Assembly (NCBI GenBank): GCA_019638595.1
Contig: JAHBTJ010000008.1
Span: 62,001-126,000, forward strand
Direction: 5' to 3'
Source: Chitinophagaceae bacterium
Lineage (GTDB): Bacteria > Bacteroidota > Bacteroidia > Chitinophagales > Chitinophagaceae
DNA length: 64,000 nucleotides
Shown here: in pieces, positions 9,478 to 17,575 of the stretch
Position numbering within the stretch: the first letter of the stretch is position 1
How the letters are laid out: the number at the start of each line of letters is the position of its first letter
Translations under genes and position numbers: made by a program
The notes under the pieces: model-generated
Told to the model about the DNA's origin: nothing
Databases searched by the model: none
The model's input: the letters and a program-made list of their open reading frames with translations, nothing else

Positions 9478-11055
9478 TTATTTCAACAACTTGAGATCGA
9501 GCTGTTGTATCAATGCAGGATTTTCGGGCGATAAGGTAAAGTATACTTCTACCAATGCGTTTTCACATTCAATTACAAAAGTTCCCCTGAGCTGGTTTTC
9601 GGGTACCAGCTCTTTCACCGAACGGATCTTTCCTGCCTGCGCAAATATTGCCTGTGTACGCTTTTTGCGCGATTCCAGCGACTCATCAGGGAAAAAATTC
9701 ACCGCGAAAATACCGGAACTTTCCGCGTGGCTCCAGTCGGGCAGCAAAGTCACCAGCGCTGCTTTCCGTTGCTGCAGGATAGGCGAAACCGGCAGTTCCC
9801 GTGCTGTAAGCTTTGCCGTTTTAATTAAGGTATCCATCACTGCAAAATTAATGCTGTTCATCCCCGCATAGGTAAGATTACCAAAAGCCACAACGCCTAT
9901 GCCATAGTCGGGCAATATCCACCACTGGCTACCAAAACCGGGCAATCCTCCGGTATGTCCCACATATTTTCGTCCTTCGCAATCCACGCCGATCCTCAAT
10001 CCATAGCCATAGCTGCTCACCAGCGGGCATATTCTTCCATCGGGGTATTTATATTGCGGGGCAAGATTATTAAACGACCAGGATTGCTGCATTTCTCTTA
10101 CCGAACTTCTTTTGATCACACCCGTTTCCGCATCATTGCGTGCGGGCCATGCAGAGAGGTGGAACAGCATGTATTTACTGAAATCCTCTATGGAGGTGAT
10201 CAATCCGCCCATTGCGCCATATACCCCATCGTGCAGCATTGGCTCATCGTTAATGATGTTATCATTCACCCTGTATCCGTGTGCCAGCAGCTCAGGGGGA
10301 GCCTGGTTGTATTCCCAAAAGGTATGGGTCATTCCCAGGGGTTTTAATATCTGCCCGTTTATATACTCCTGGTAAGATTTTCCCGAAACCACACGGATGA
10401 TTTCGCCCAGCATGGCAAAGCCCATATTGCTGTATTCATAGGTTGTGCCGGGCACATTAGAAAAGGATATTTTATTTTTCAGCATTGCCTGGAAAACCTG
10501 GTCGGTAATATCCAGTTGCCTGTCGCCCCAGGGATTATCTTCGGGAAAGCCTGCGGTATGGGTCATCAGGTTCCGGATGGTAATAGCAGGCGCGTCTTTT
10601 GTTAGCAATGGAATACTTTTTAATACCGGTATGTATTTAGAAGCCGGCTCATCCAGTTGCAACTTACCTTCGTCGCGCAGCTTCAGTATCGCCATAGCAG
10701 TAAAGCTCTTTGACATAGAAGCGATCCTGAACAATGATTTGGATGAAACCTTTGTTTGCTGCAAAAAATGAGTATACCCGAAATTACCCGCATACAGCAA
10801 CTGCCCGTCCACCACCACCCCAAAAGCCAGCCCGGGAAACTTATTCCTGATCGCATAGCTTTTGTACATCTTTTCAACCAAAGGCATCAGTTCCTTTACC
10901 TTACGAACACGGTCGGTATCCTTAAAAGCAGGTGGCCGGTAAGTAGTTAAATCGGATCCGGGCGTTCTACCTGCTTGTTGCGCAGTAACATCCTGCAACA
11001 AAAAAAAGCAACAGAAGGCATTCATGACGAATGCGCAGATGTAAGACTTACTCAT
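9478..11055 (-). CDS. Secreted serine hydrolase, class C beta-lactamase/PBP fold
   Basis: This is a 525-residue exported serine hydrolase of the beta-lactamase (Pfam PF00144) family. A signal peptide precedes residue 26 (VTAQQ). The nucleophile motif SxxK is S113-M-S-K116, the second motif is Y208-S-N210, and HTGG at 367-370 stands for the KTG box. A C-terminal extension of about 130 residues resembles a DUF3471-like lobe. Family members include esterases, D-aminopeptidases and peptidoglycan-modifying enzymes, and many are not antibiotic-degrading. The substrate cannot be assigned here. Its start faces a repeat array and the divergent phosphatase gene. Confidence 0.9.
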   Translation of the reverse strand: MSKSYICAFVMNAFCCFFLLQDVTAQQAGRTPGSDLTTYRPPAFKDTDRVRKVKELMPLVEKMYKSYAIRNKFPGLAFGVVVDGQLLYAGNFGYTHFLQQTKVSSKSLFRIASMSKSFTAMAILKLRDEGKLQLDEPASKYIPVLKSIPLLTKDAPAITIRNLMTHTAGFPEDNPWGDRQLDITDQVFQAMLKNKISFSNVPGTTYEYSNMGFAMLGEIIRVVSGKSYQEYINGQILKPLGMTHTFWEYNQAPPELLAHGYRVNDNIINDEPMLHDGVYGAMGGLITSIEDFSKYMLFHLSAWPARNDAETGVIKRSSVREMQQSWSFNNLAPQYKYPDGRICPLVSSYGYGLRIGVDCEGRKYVGHTGGLPGFGSQWWILPDYGIGVVAFGNLTYAGMNSINFAVMDTLIKTAKLTARELPVSPILQQRKAALVTLLPDWSHAESSGIFAVNFFPDESLESRKKRTQAIFAQAGKIRSVKELVPENQLRGTFVIECENALVEVYFTLSPENPALIQQLDLKLLK

Positions 11056-11095
11056 ACACTAAAATAACAAATATCCTGTGATAGCAGTTACATGG

Positions 11096-11292
11096 GGATT
11101 TGAGATTTGAAATTTGAGATTTGATGGCTGTTGCAGGTTCCAGGTTTCGGGTATAGTTTGTGGTTTGTAGTTTGAAGTTTCTTGTTTGAGCTCTCAACAA
11201 TAAACAAAAAACCATAAACTATAAATTGCTGAAAGCCGATGGCTCACACCCGATCGCTCATAGCCCATTGCCCATCGCTGATCGCTGACAGC
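11096..11292. repeat. Degenerate heptanucleotide array, copy B
   Basis: Nearly the whole 279-bp divergent intergenic region is a 7-bp periodic array. In order it holds GATTTGA units, CAGGTTT-type units, GTGGTTT/GTAGTTT units, a GAGCTC centre, ATAAACT-type units, and GCTCACA/GCTGATC-type units. This is the module order of copy A read on the opposite strand. Bases 11149-11198 are a perfect 50-bp inverted match to 4341-4390. Confidence 0.85.
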
Positions 11293-11310
11293 TTAAATCA
11301 AAAATCCCAG

Positions 11311-11318
11311 TATCTTTG
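11311..11318 (+). promoter_or_regulatory. Promoter -7 box candidate for the phosphatase gene
   Basis: TATCTTTG is a full match to TAnnTTTG, 16 bp before the ATG at 11335 and just outside the repeat array. No obvious -33 TTG is visible. Confidence 0.45.
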
Positions 11319-11334
11319 TGCCCGATTTTTTAGT

Positions 11335-11817
11335 ATGAAAATATTAATGGTATGCCTCGGTAATATTTGCCGGAGCCCGCTGGCAGAGGGCATTATGCAG
11401 GATAAAATAGACAACCGGGAACTGAACTGGCAGGTGGACAGCGCCGGCACGAACGGGTATCATGTGGGGGAAGCGCCGCACCGGCTTTCACAAAAGGTAG
11501 CAACCGCTCGCGGAATTGATATCAGCCGGCAACGGGCACGCAATTTCCGCCCCGACGATTTTGACAAGTTCGACCGGATATATGCCATGGCCGGAGATGT
11601 GATCAGCGATATAAAATGGATAGCCGGTAAAAAGTTCAATCCTGCCAAAGTATTCCTGCTCATGGATGAAGTGTATCCCGGGCAGGATATAGAGGTTCCC
11701 GATCCATGGTATGGACCTGAACCAGGCTATCACGAAGTATATGATATGATTGATATGGCCTGCAACCGGATCGTTGAAAAATACGCTGTAGATAAAGTAC
11801 TGGGAAATAAGGAATAA
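11335..11817 (+). CDS. Low molecular weight protein-tyrosine phosphatase
   Basis: This is a 160-residue cytoplasmic phosphatase of the LMW-PTP family (Wzb/YwlE/YfkJ class). The P-loop CX5R sits at the N-terminus as C7-LGNIC-R13-S, and the general acid is in D123-P-W. The ATG at 11335 is fixed by the MKILMVCLGN start; an upstream in-frame start would translate repeat sequence. Its partner could be a protein tyrosine or arginine kinase, but none lies nearby. hisS follows after 46 bp on the same strand and may be co-transcribed. Confidence 0.95.
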   Translation: MKILMVCLGNICRSPLAEGIMQDKIDNRELNWQVDSAGTNGYHVGEAPHRLSQKVATARGIDISRQRARNFRPDDFDKFDRIYAMAGDVISDIKWIAGKKFNPAKVFLLMDEVYPGQDIEVPDPWYGPEPGYHEVYDMIDMACNRIVEKYAVDKVLGNKE

Positions 11818-11863
11818 AACCACGGTAAGCTGTTTTCATTTTTAAACTATTGTTTCAGATCGT

Positions 11864-13270
11864 ATGAGTAAGCCCTCATTGCCGCAAGGCACCAGAGATT
11901 TTGGACCGGAAGTAGTTCGCAAAAGAAATTATATCATCTCCACTATTAAAACCGTATTTGAACTGTACGGCTTTGAGCCGCTGGAAACGCCCGCCATGGA
12001 AAACCTGGATACCCTGATGGGCAAGTATGGCGAAGAAGGTGATAAGCTGATATTTAAGATACTCAACAATGGGTTAAACGATTCCAGGAATATTGAAAAA
12101 GCTACACTGGCATTTGAAAATGTACTGAAAGGAAAGAATGACAAGAATCTTACAGAACGGGCATTAAAGTACGACCTCACCATTCCCTTTGCCCGGTATG
12201 TTGCTATGAATTACGGGCAACTAACGTTTCCCTTCAAACGCTACCAGGTACAGCCCGTATGGCGTGCCGACCGCCCGCAGAAAGGACGCTACCGCGAATT
12301 TTACCAGTGCGATGCGGATGTAGTAGGGAGCAATTCCTTATTGAATGAAGTGGAGCTGGCCAATATTTATACAACCGTTTTTAAAAAATTGGGTATCGCC
12401 GTTGAAATAAAGCTCAACAACAGGAAAATACTGGCAGCACTTGCTGAAATATGCGGCGGTGCTGATAAACTAACCGACATTACCGTTGCTATAGACAAGC
12501 TGGATAAAATCGGCATGGAAAAAGTAGAAGCAGAACTGGCGGAAAGAGGACTGGATGCGGAACAAATCCGAACGATAAGAGTATATCTTGAAATCAATGG
12601 CAACAATGAAACAAAGCTTGCCGCTGTTAAATCGCTTTTTGCCGATAGCGCCATTGGAGCAAAGGGCATAGAAGAACTTGAGCTTATTCTTCAATATCAG
12701 CAGTCGCTGGATACGGATCATTGGCTGAGTATTGACCTTACGCTTGCCCGTGGGCTGAATTATTATACCGGGACTATTTTTGAAGTAAAGGCAAAAAATG
12801 TGCAGATGGGCAGCATTGGCGGGGGCGGCAGGTACGATGATCTTACAGGATTATTCGGCGTACCGGGCATACCGGGCGTAGGTATTTCATTTGGAGTAGA
12901 CAGGATATATGATGTGCTGGAAGAGCTGAAATTATTTCCGAAAGAAGTGCAAAAAGGAGCCCGGGTTTTATTCTTTAATCTCGGGCAGTTGGAAAGCAAT
13001 AAAGCATTTGAGCTGATGCAGCGACTGCGCGGTAATGGAATTGCCTGCGAGCTGTATCACGAACAGGCAAAATTTGACAAACAATTCAAATACGCGGAAC
13101 GGAAAGGCATAGCTTTCGCCGTTATGATCGGCAGCCGCGAACTCGAAACCGGCACCTGTAATGTGAAGAACCTGGCAACAGGAGCGCAGCAATCCGTACC
13201 ATTTGACCAATTGGAAGCAATAGTGATGCAGGATTTGAGATTTAAGATCCGCCACGACAAACAGGCTTGA
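11864..13270 (+). CDS. hisS: Histidyl-tRNA synthetase
   Basis: This class II aminoacyl-tRNA synthetase charges tRNA-His. It has 468 residues. Visible are motif 2 (GRYREFYQCDADVVG), the histidine-specific LARGLNYYTGTIFEVK, and motif 3 (GISFGVDRIYD), followed by the C-terminal anticodon-binding domain. The last 15 residues and the stop codon are written in sequence resembling the GATTTGA heptamer array that follows (13231-13250 and 13266 onward). The native C-terminus may therefore have been altered by repeat spread. That last point is inference. Confidence 0.97.
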   Translation: MSKPSLPQGTRDFGPEVVRKRNYIISTIKTVFELYGFEPLETPAMENLDTLMGKYGEEGDKLIFKILNNGLNDSRNIEKATLAFENVLKGKNDKNLTERALKYDLTIPFARYVAMNYGQLTFPFKRYQVQPVWRADRPQKGRYREFYQCDADVVGSNSLLNEVELANIYTTVFKKLGIAVEIKLNNRKILAALAEICGGADKLTDITVAIDKLDKIGMEKVEAELAERGLDAEQIRTIRVYLEINGNNETKLAAVKSLFADSAIGAKGIEELELILQYQQSLDTDHWLSIDLTLARGLNYYTGTIFEVKAKNVQMGSIGGGGRYDDLTGLFGVPGIPGVGISFGVDRIYDVLEELKLFPKEVQKGARVLFFNLGQLESNKAFELMQRLRGNGIACELYHEQAKFDKQFKYAERKGIAFAVMIGSRELETGTCNVKNLATGAQQSVPFDQLEAIVMQDLRFKIRHDKQA

Positions 13271-13410
13271 GATTTGAATATTAGTGGCAGGTTTCAGGTT
13301 TTGGGTTTATCGTTTGAAGTTTGTAGTTATGGTTTTGCAGACTATAAACTAAAAACTATAAATCGCTGACGGCCGATGGCTCACAGCCCATAGCTCACGG
13401 CTGACACCCC
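13266..13410. repeat. Degenerate heptanucleotide array, copy C
   Basis: A 7-bp periodic array directly overlaps the hisS stop. Units run from GATTTGA through CAGGTTT, GAAGTTT/GTAGTTT and ATAAACT to GGCTCAC/AGCCCAT/GGCTGAC, the same module order and orientation as copy B. The remaining 330 bp up to the helicase gene (13411-13742) hold no gene that I can see. They include an AT-rich leader and an imperfect palindrome around CCGAATTCGG at 13458-13467. Confidence 0.82.
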
Positions 13411-13754
13411 CAATTGTCATCCAACTGTAAGTTTACCTTTTGCGTAAACCGGATTTCCCGAATTCGGAATATCCTTCATTTTCCAACTTTTATTTTTGTA
13501 TCCTGATTTCGGACATCTATTCCGGTAGTTCTTTAGAAGTGGAAAAATCCTTAAAAATCGAAATTATTGGGGCCATTCCGGTTTTTCTGTTGTAACCGGC
13601 AGCAGTTTTACGGATTGTGCCCGGCCATCCTGCCTCCCCTACCTGTTTAACCATATAACCATACCATCATCTTTACAAAGCTGTTGATCGCCGCTTTGCC
13701 TTTTACGCCTTTATTCCCTGCTTTTTACGCACACTTCGTAATTTGCGTTCCTTC

Positions 13755-16307
13755 ATGCAGTTACAGCAATCAAAGGGATACCGGGTTATAGCGGAGTGGC
13801 TTACCAAAAAAGACTTCCGCCCGTTTGCCTTCCAGGAAGAAACCTGGCAGCATATAGCCGAAGGCAAAAGCGGGCTGGTAAATGCCCCTACCGGCTTTGG
13901 CAAAACTTTCTCTGTGTTTTTAGGAGCTGTTATTGATTTTATAAACCATAACCCCAACAACTATACGAAACGCGGCAAAAACGGGCTGCAGCTATTATGG
14001 ATCACTCCTTTACGCGCATTGGCAAAAGATATCGGCAGGGCGATGGAGGAAGTAATAGAAGGATTGGGCATGCAATGGAATATTGGTATCCGCAACGGCG
14101 ATACGCCTGTAAACGAGCGCCAGAAGCAAAAAAAATCACCTCCCGAAGTAATGATCATTACGCCGGAAAGCCTGCATTTGTTGCTTGCCCAAAAAAATTA
14201 TGCAGATTTCTTTTCGTCCTTAAAAATAATAGCCGTTGATGAATGGCACGAATTACTGGGTAGCAAAAGAGGGGTGCAGGTAGAACTTGCTATTAACAGG
14301 ATCGTAGCTGTGAGCAGTCAGCAATCAGCTATCGGCTTTCAGCCATCAGCAGTCAGCCATCAGCGATCAAAAATCAGCGATCAGAAATCAGAAATCAGAA
14401 ATAACTTCCCCCTCATCTGGGGTATTTCCGCTACTATTGGCAATCTTGAACAGGCGGCTGAAGTATTACATGCATCGTTACCGTTGGGTACGGAAACTGT
14501 TACCGTAAAAGCCCGGCTCAAAAAAAATATAGAAGTAGAATCTATTTTCCCTGATGAAATTGAAAAGTTTCCATGGGCGGGGCATCTTGGCTTAAAGCTG
14601 ATCCACAAAGTAATTCCCATCATACAGCAAAGCCGCACCACGCTTATTTTCATCAATACCCGTGGCATGAGCGAAACCTGGTACCAGGGCTTGCTGAATA
14701 CAGCGCCCGATTTAGCCGGCGCGCTGGCATTGCACCACGGCAGCATTGAGCCGAAGCTGAGGATGTGGGTGGAGGACGCCTTGCACACAGGTATATTGAA
14801 AGCGGTAGTTTGCACCGCCAGTCTTGACCTGGGGGTGGATTTTCGCCCGGTTGAAACAGTGATACAGGTGGGCTCGCCCAAAGGGGTGGCCCGTTTCTTA
14901 CAACGTGCAGGCAGAAGCGGGCATCAGCCGGACGCGGTAAGTAAAATTTATTTTCTTCCTACTCATTCGCTGGAGCTGGTTGAAGCAGCGGCATTAAAAG
15001 ACGCCATCAAAGAGCATATAATAGAAAGCAGGGAACCGATGGTATTATGTTATGATGTATTGATACAATACCTGTGCACGCTGGCCATATCGGATGGATT
15101 TGACGCCGATACAACTTTTAATGAAGTTACCCATACCTATTGCTATCAACACATGACAAAAGATGAATGGGAAAAAATACTTCAATTCATTACAGCAGGC
15201 GGTGTAGCGCTGCAGCAGTATGACGATTTTAAAAAAGTGGAAGTCATGAACGGGCTGCACCGCATTACCAGCAGGAAGATCGCTATGCGGCATCGCATGC
15301 ATATTGGTACCATTGTAAGCGAGGCAATGCTGAAAGTAAAATTTGTATCAGGAGGATATGTGGGCGTGATTGAAGAATGGTTTATTTCGCGGCTGGACCC
15401 CGGCGCGGTATTTACACTGGCAGGGAGGAACCTTGAGCTGGTTGGCATCAAAGACATGACGGTACTGGTACGTAAATCGAATGCTAAAAAATCAATTGTT
15501 CCAAGCTGGCAGGGAGGAAGAATGCCACTATCGGCGAACCTGGGTAAAAAATTAAGAGAAGAGCTTGATAAGGCCAATCGCAGGAACGATGCCATAAAAG
15601 ATCCTGAAATGTACGTGCTGAAGCCCCTGTTCAGGCTTCAGTCGCAATTATCAAAAACACCTTTGCACAACCAACTGCTGATTGAACATATTGAAACACA
15701 GGATGGCTATCACCTTTTTGTATACCCGTTTGAAGGAAGGCTGGTGCATGAAGCTATGGCGGCTATACTTGCCTGGCGTATCAGCAGTATTACTCCTATT
15801 ACTTTTTCATTTGCCATGAATGATTATGGCTTTGAACTGCTCAGCGACCAGCCCATACCGGTAGACGATAGCAATGTATATGAGCTTTTTTCTCCGGATA
15901 ACTTACTGAACGATATACAGCGAAGCGTGAATGCAACGGAAATGGCTATGCGCAAATTCAGAGACGTCGCAGTAATAGGAGGTTTGATCTTCCAGGGGTT
16001 TCCGGGTGAGCAGAAAAAAGCAAGGCACCTGCAATCATCCGCCTCCCTGCTTTTTAAAGTATTTATGGAATACGATCCGGGCAATGTTCTGGTACAGCAA
16101 TCCTTCCGGGAAGTATTGGATCAGCAGATGGAAGAAGTAAGGCTCAGGAACATGCTGGAGCGCATTCAGCAATCAGATATCGTTATTACCTTTCCCCAAC
16201 AGCTTACGCCGTTTTGCTTTCCTATTAAAGTAGACAGCATGCGGGAAAGCCTTACTTCCGAAAAGCTGGAAGACAGGGTAAGAAAAATGCAGCAACAATT
16301 AGAATGA
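13755..16307 (+). CDS. Lhr-like DEXH helicase, probably ligase-associated type
   Basis: This is an ATP-dependent superfamily 2 helicase of 850 residues, close to the ligase-associated DEXH helicases (TIGR04121-like). Visible are Walker A (NAPTGFGKT, about residue 47), motif II DEWHELL, motif III SAT, and motif VI QRAGRSG, with an Lhr-type winged-helix and DUF4145-like C-terminal half. Between motifs II and III a stretch of about 30 residues rich in S, Q and I is encoded by a heptamer array (14312-14402), a likely in-frame insertion. The ATG at 13755 is preferred to a TTG at 13743. The usual partners (ATP-dependent ligase, exonuclease, phosphoesterase) are not next to it here. Confidence 0.9.
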   Translation: MQLQQSKGYRVIAEWLTKKDFRPFAFQEETWQHIAEGKSGLVNAPTGFGKTFSVFLGAVIDFINHNPNNYTKRGKNGLQLLWITPLRALAKDIGRAMEEVIEGLGMQWNIGIRNGDTPVNERQKQKKSPPEVMIITPESLHLLLAQKNYADFFSSLKIIAVDEWHELLGSKRGVQVELAINRIVAVSSQQSAIGFQPSAVSHQRSKISDQKSEIRNNFPLIWGISATIGNLEQAAEVLHASLPLGTETVTVKARLKKNIEVESIFPDEIEKFPWAGHLGLKLIHKVIPIIQQSRTTLIFINTRGMSETWYQGLLNTAPDLAGALALHHGSIEPKLRMWVEDALHTGILKAVVCTASLDLGVDFRPVETVIQVGSPKGVARFLQRAGRSGHQPDAVSKIYFLPTHSLELVEAAALKDAIKEHIIESREPMVLCYDVLIQYLCTLAISDGFDADTTFNEVTHTYCYQHMTKDEWEKILQFITAGGVALQQYDDFKKVEVMNGLHRITSRKIAMRHRMHIGTIVSEAMLKVKFVSGGYVGVIEEWFISRLDPGAVFTLAGRNLELVGIKDMTVLVRKSNAKKSIVPSWQGGRMPLSANLGKKLREELDKANRRNDAIKDPEMYVLKPLFRLQSQLSKTPLHNQLLIEHIETQDGYHLFVYPFEGRLVHEAMAAILAWRISSITPITFSFAMNDYGFELLSDQPIPVDDSNVYELFSPDNLLNDIQRSVNATEMAMRKFRDVAVIGGLIFQGFPGEQKKARHLQSSASLLFKVFMEYDPGNVLVQQSFREVLDQQMEEVRLRNMLERIQQSDIVITFPQQLTPFCFPIKVDSMRESLTSEKLEDRVRKMQQQLE
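14312..14402 (+). repeat. Heptamer array inside the helicase gene
   Basis: About 13 units of the GCNATCA type (GCAATCA, GCTATCG, GCCATCA, GCAGTCA, GCGATCA, GAAATCA) lie within the coding frame. They encode a Ser/Gln/Ile-rich loop between helicase motifs II and III. Units match those of copy A. Confidence 0.85.
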
Positions 16308-16334
16308 ATTTTTGGAAAGCGGTGCAGGCACATC

Positions 16335-16760
16335 CTATTTATTCCGCTGCTCCCCTTGCTGCATTTGCTCCGCCACTACCGGCGTAACATACTTTTCGCC
16401 CGACAAAACCTTTTTTACAGCCGTAACCAGGTCTTCGGGAGCGGCGTCTTTATTAAGATAACCAGCCGCGCCGGCAAGCATTACACGCAGCGCGTATTGG
16501 TCTTCGGGATAAATGCTGAGTATAAGGATCAATTGTTCCGGAAGCTTTTCTTTAATAATGCCCAGCGCTTCCAATCCACCTCCGCCCGGCATAGAAATAT
16601 CAGAAATAATAAGGTCCCAGGATTGTATAAAAGCCTGTTTTAACAACGCCTGGGTATCCTCTGCTTCTTCAATATGTATAGGCGTAAACTCGTCCTTAAG
16701 TATTTGTATTAACCCCTTGCGTATAAACGCATGATCATCTGCTATTAAAATCCTTAACAT
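16335..16760 (-). CDS. Response regulator receiver protein lacking its HTH domain
   Basis: This is a 141-residue NarL-type receiver domain. It has the acidic pair D8-D9, the phospho-acceptor D54 in SDISMPG, and the YLNKD segment with the conserved lysine. It ends just after the receiver, at VVAEQMQQG, where its neighbour at 16862 continues into a LuxR-type HTH domain. The loss of the output domain looks like truncation. The protein could still act as a phosphate sink or competitor for the kinase. It is the last gene of the kinase/regulator set and converges with the helicase gene 27 bp away. Confidence 0.85.
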   Translation of the reverse strand: MLRILIADDHAFIRKGLIQILKDEFTPIHIEEAEDTQALLKQAFIQSWDLIISDISMPGGGGLEALGIIKEKLPEQLILILSIYPEDQYALRVMLAGAAGYLNKDAAPEDLVTAVKKVLSGEKYVTPVVAEQMQQGEQRNK

Positions 16761-16861
16761 AAAAGAGTACTAAACAAGGAAATTATACAAGAATGCACGC
16801 CAAACTTGTAGGATGAAAAGCAGAAAATTTGTAGACAAAATACTACACTACTGCAGCCGGG

Positions 16862-17491
16862 TTAAATCAGGTTATTATTCAGTGCATAACGGGTAAGATC
16901 AGCGTTCGACTTCATATGCATTTTATCGAGGATCCTGGCCCTGTAGGTGCTTACGGTAGTTACACTTAATGATAATTGCTCCGCTATATCACTAACGGCT
17001 TTTCCTACGGCCAGTAATTTAAACACGTCGAACTCCCTGTCGGAAAGCTTTTCGTGCGAAAATTCTTCCTGGTCTTCTTCGAACGCCTGGGCAAGCCTTT
17101 CCGCAACCGAAGGAGTAATGAATTTTTTTCCTAGCATTACCGTACGTACGGCTTTTATAATATCATCGTGAATATTCTCTTTGCTCAGATACCCCGATGC
17201 CCCGGCTTTTAAAACCCTTAACGCATATTGATCTTCGGGATACATGCTCATAATCAGTACAGGTATAGAAGGATAGGCCTGTTTAATTTGGCGCAGAGCG
17301 TCCAGCCCGCTTCTTCCCGGCATGCTGAGGTCGCATATTACAATATCCCAGTTATCTTCTGTTATTTTCGACATGAGACTCTCCGCATCACTCACCTCGG
17401 CAAGATTTGCAGAAGGGTATTCGTCAAGAATTAATTGTTTCAACCCCTTCCTGACTATTGCATGATCATCAGCTATAAGAATCCTTATCAT
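16862..17491 (-). CDS. NarL/LuxR-family response regulator
   Basis: This is a 209-residue DNA-binding response regulator. The receiver has D8-D9, phospho-acceptor D54 (CDLSMPG) and a YLSKE lysine. The LuxR-type HTH spans about 145-205 (LSDREFDVFKLLAVG, then VTTVSTYRARILDK). It is transcribed after the HisKA_3 kinase at 17576 (84-bp gap) and is the obvious cognate regulator. The target genes are unknown. Confidence 0.95.
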   Translation of the reverse strand: MIRILIADDHAIVRKGLKQLILDEYPSANLAEVSDAESLMSKITEDNWDIVICDLSMPGRSGLDALRQIKQAYPSIPVLIMSMYPEDQYALRVLKAGASGYLSKENIHDDIIKAVRTVMLGKKFITPSVAERLAQAFEEDQEEFSHEKLSDREFDVFKLLAVGKAVSDIAEQLSLSVTTVSTYRARILDKMHMKSNADLTRYALNNNLI

Positions 17492-17575
17492 AACATACTA
17501 CTTGCGGTATTCAAAGATAACTAACTGCTTTTTAATTATCTATTAATAGCTGTCTAATATACTTAATTTTTTCTG

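Noticed and set aside
9437-9871. Plus-strand frame over the 3' half of the serine hydrolase
   Set aside because: It is an antisense shadow, and the minus-strand protein has complete catalytic motifs.
9478-11055. Antibiotic-resistance beta-lactamase
   Set aside because: The motifs are those of the broad class C-like hydrolase family, and the long C-terminal extension points to a peptidase or esterase role rather than a resistance enzyme.
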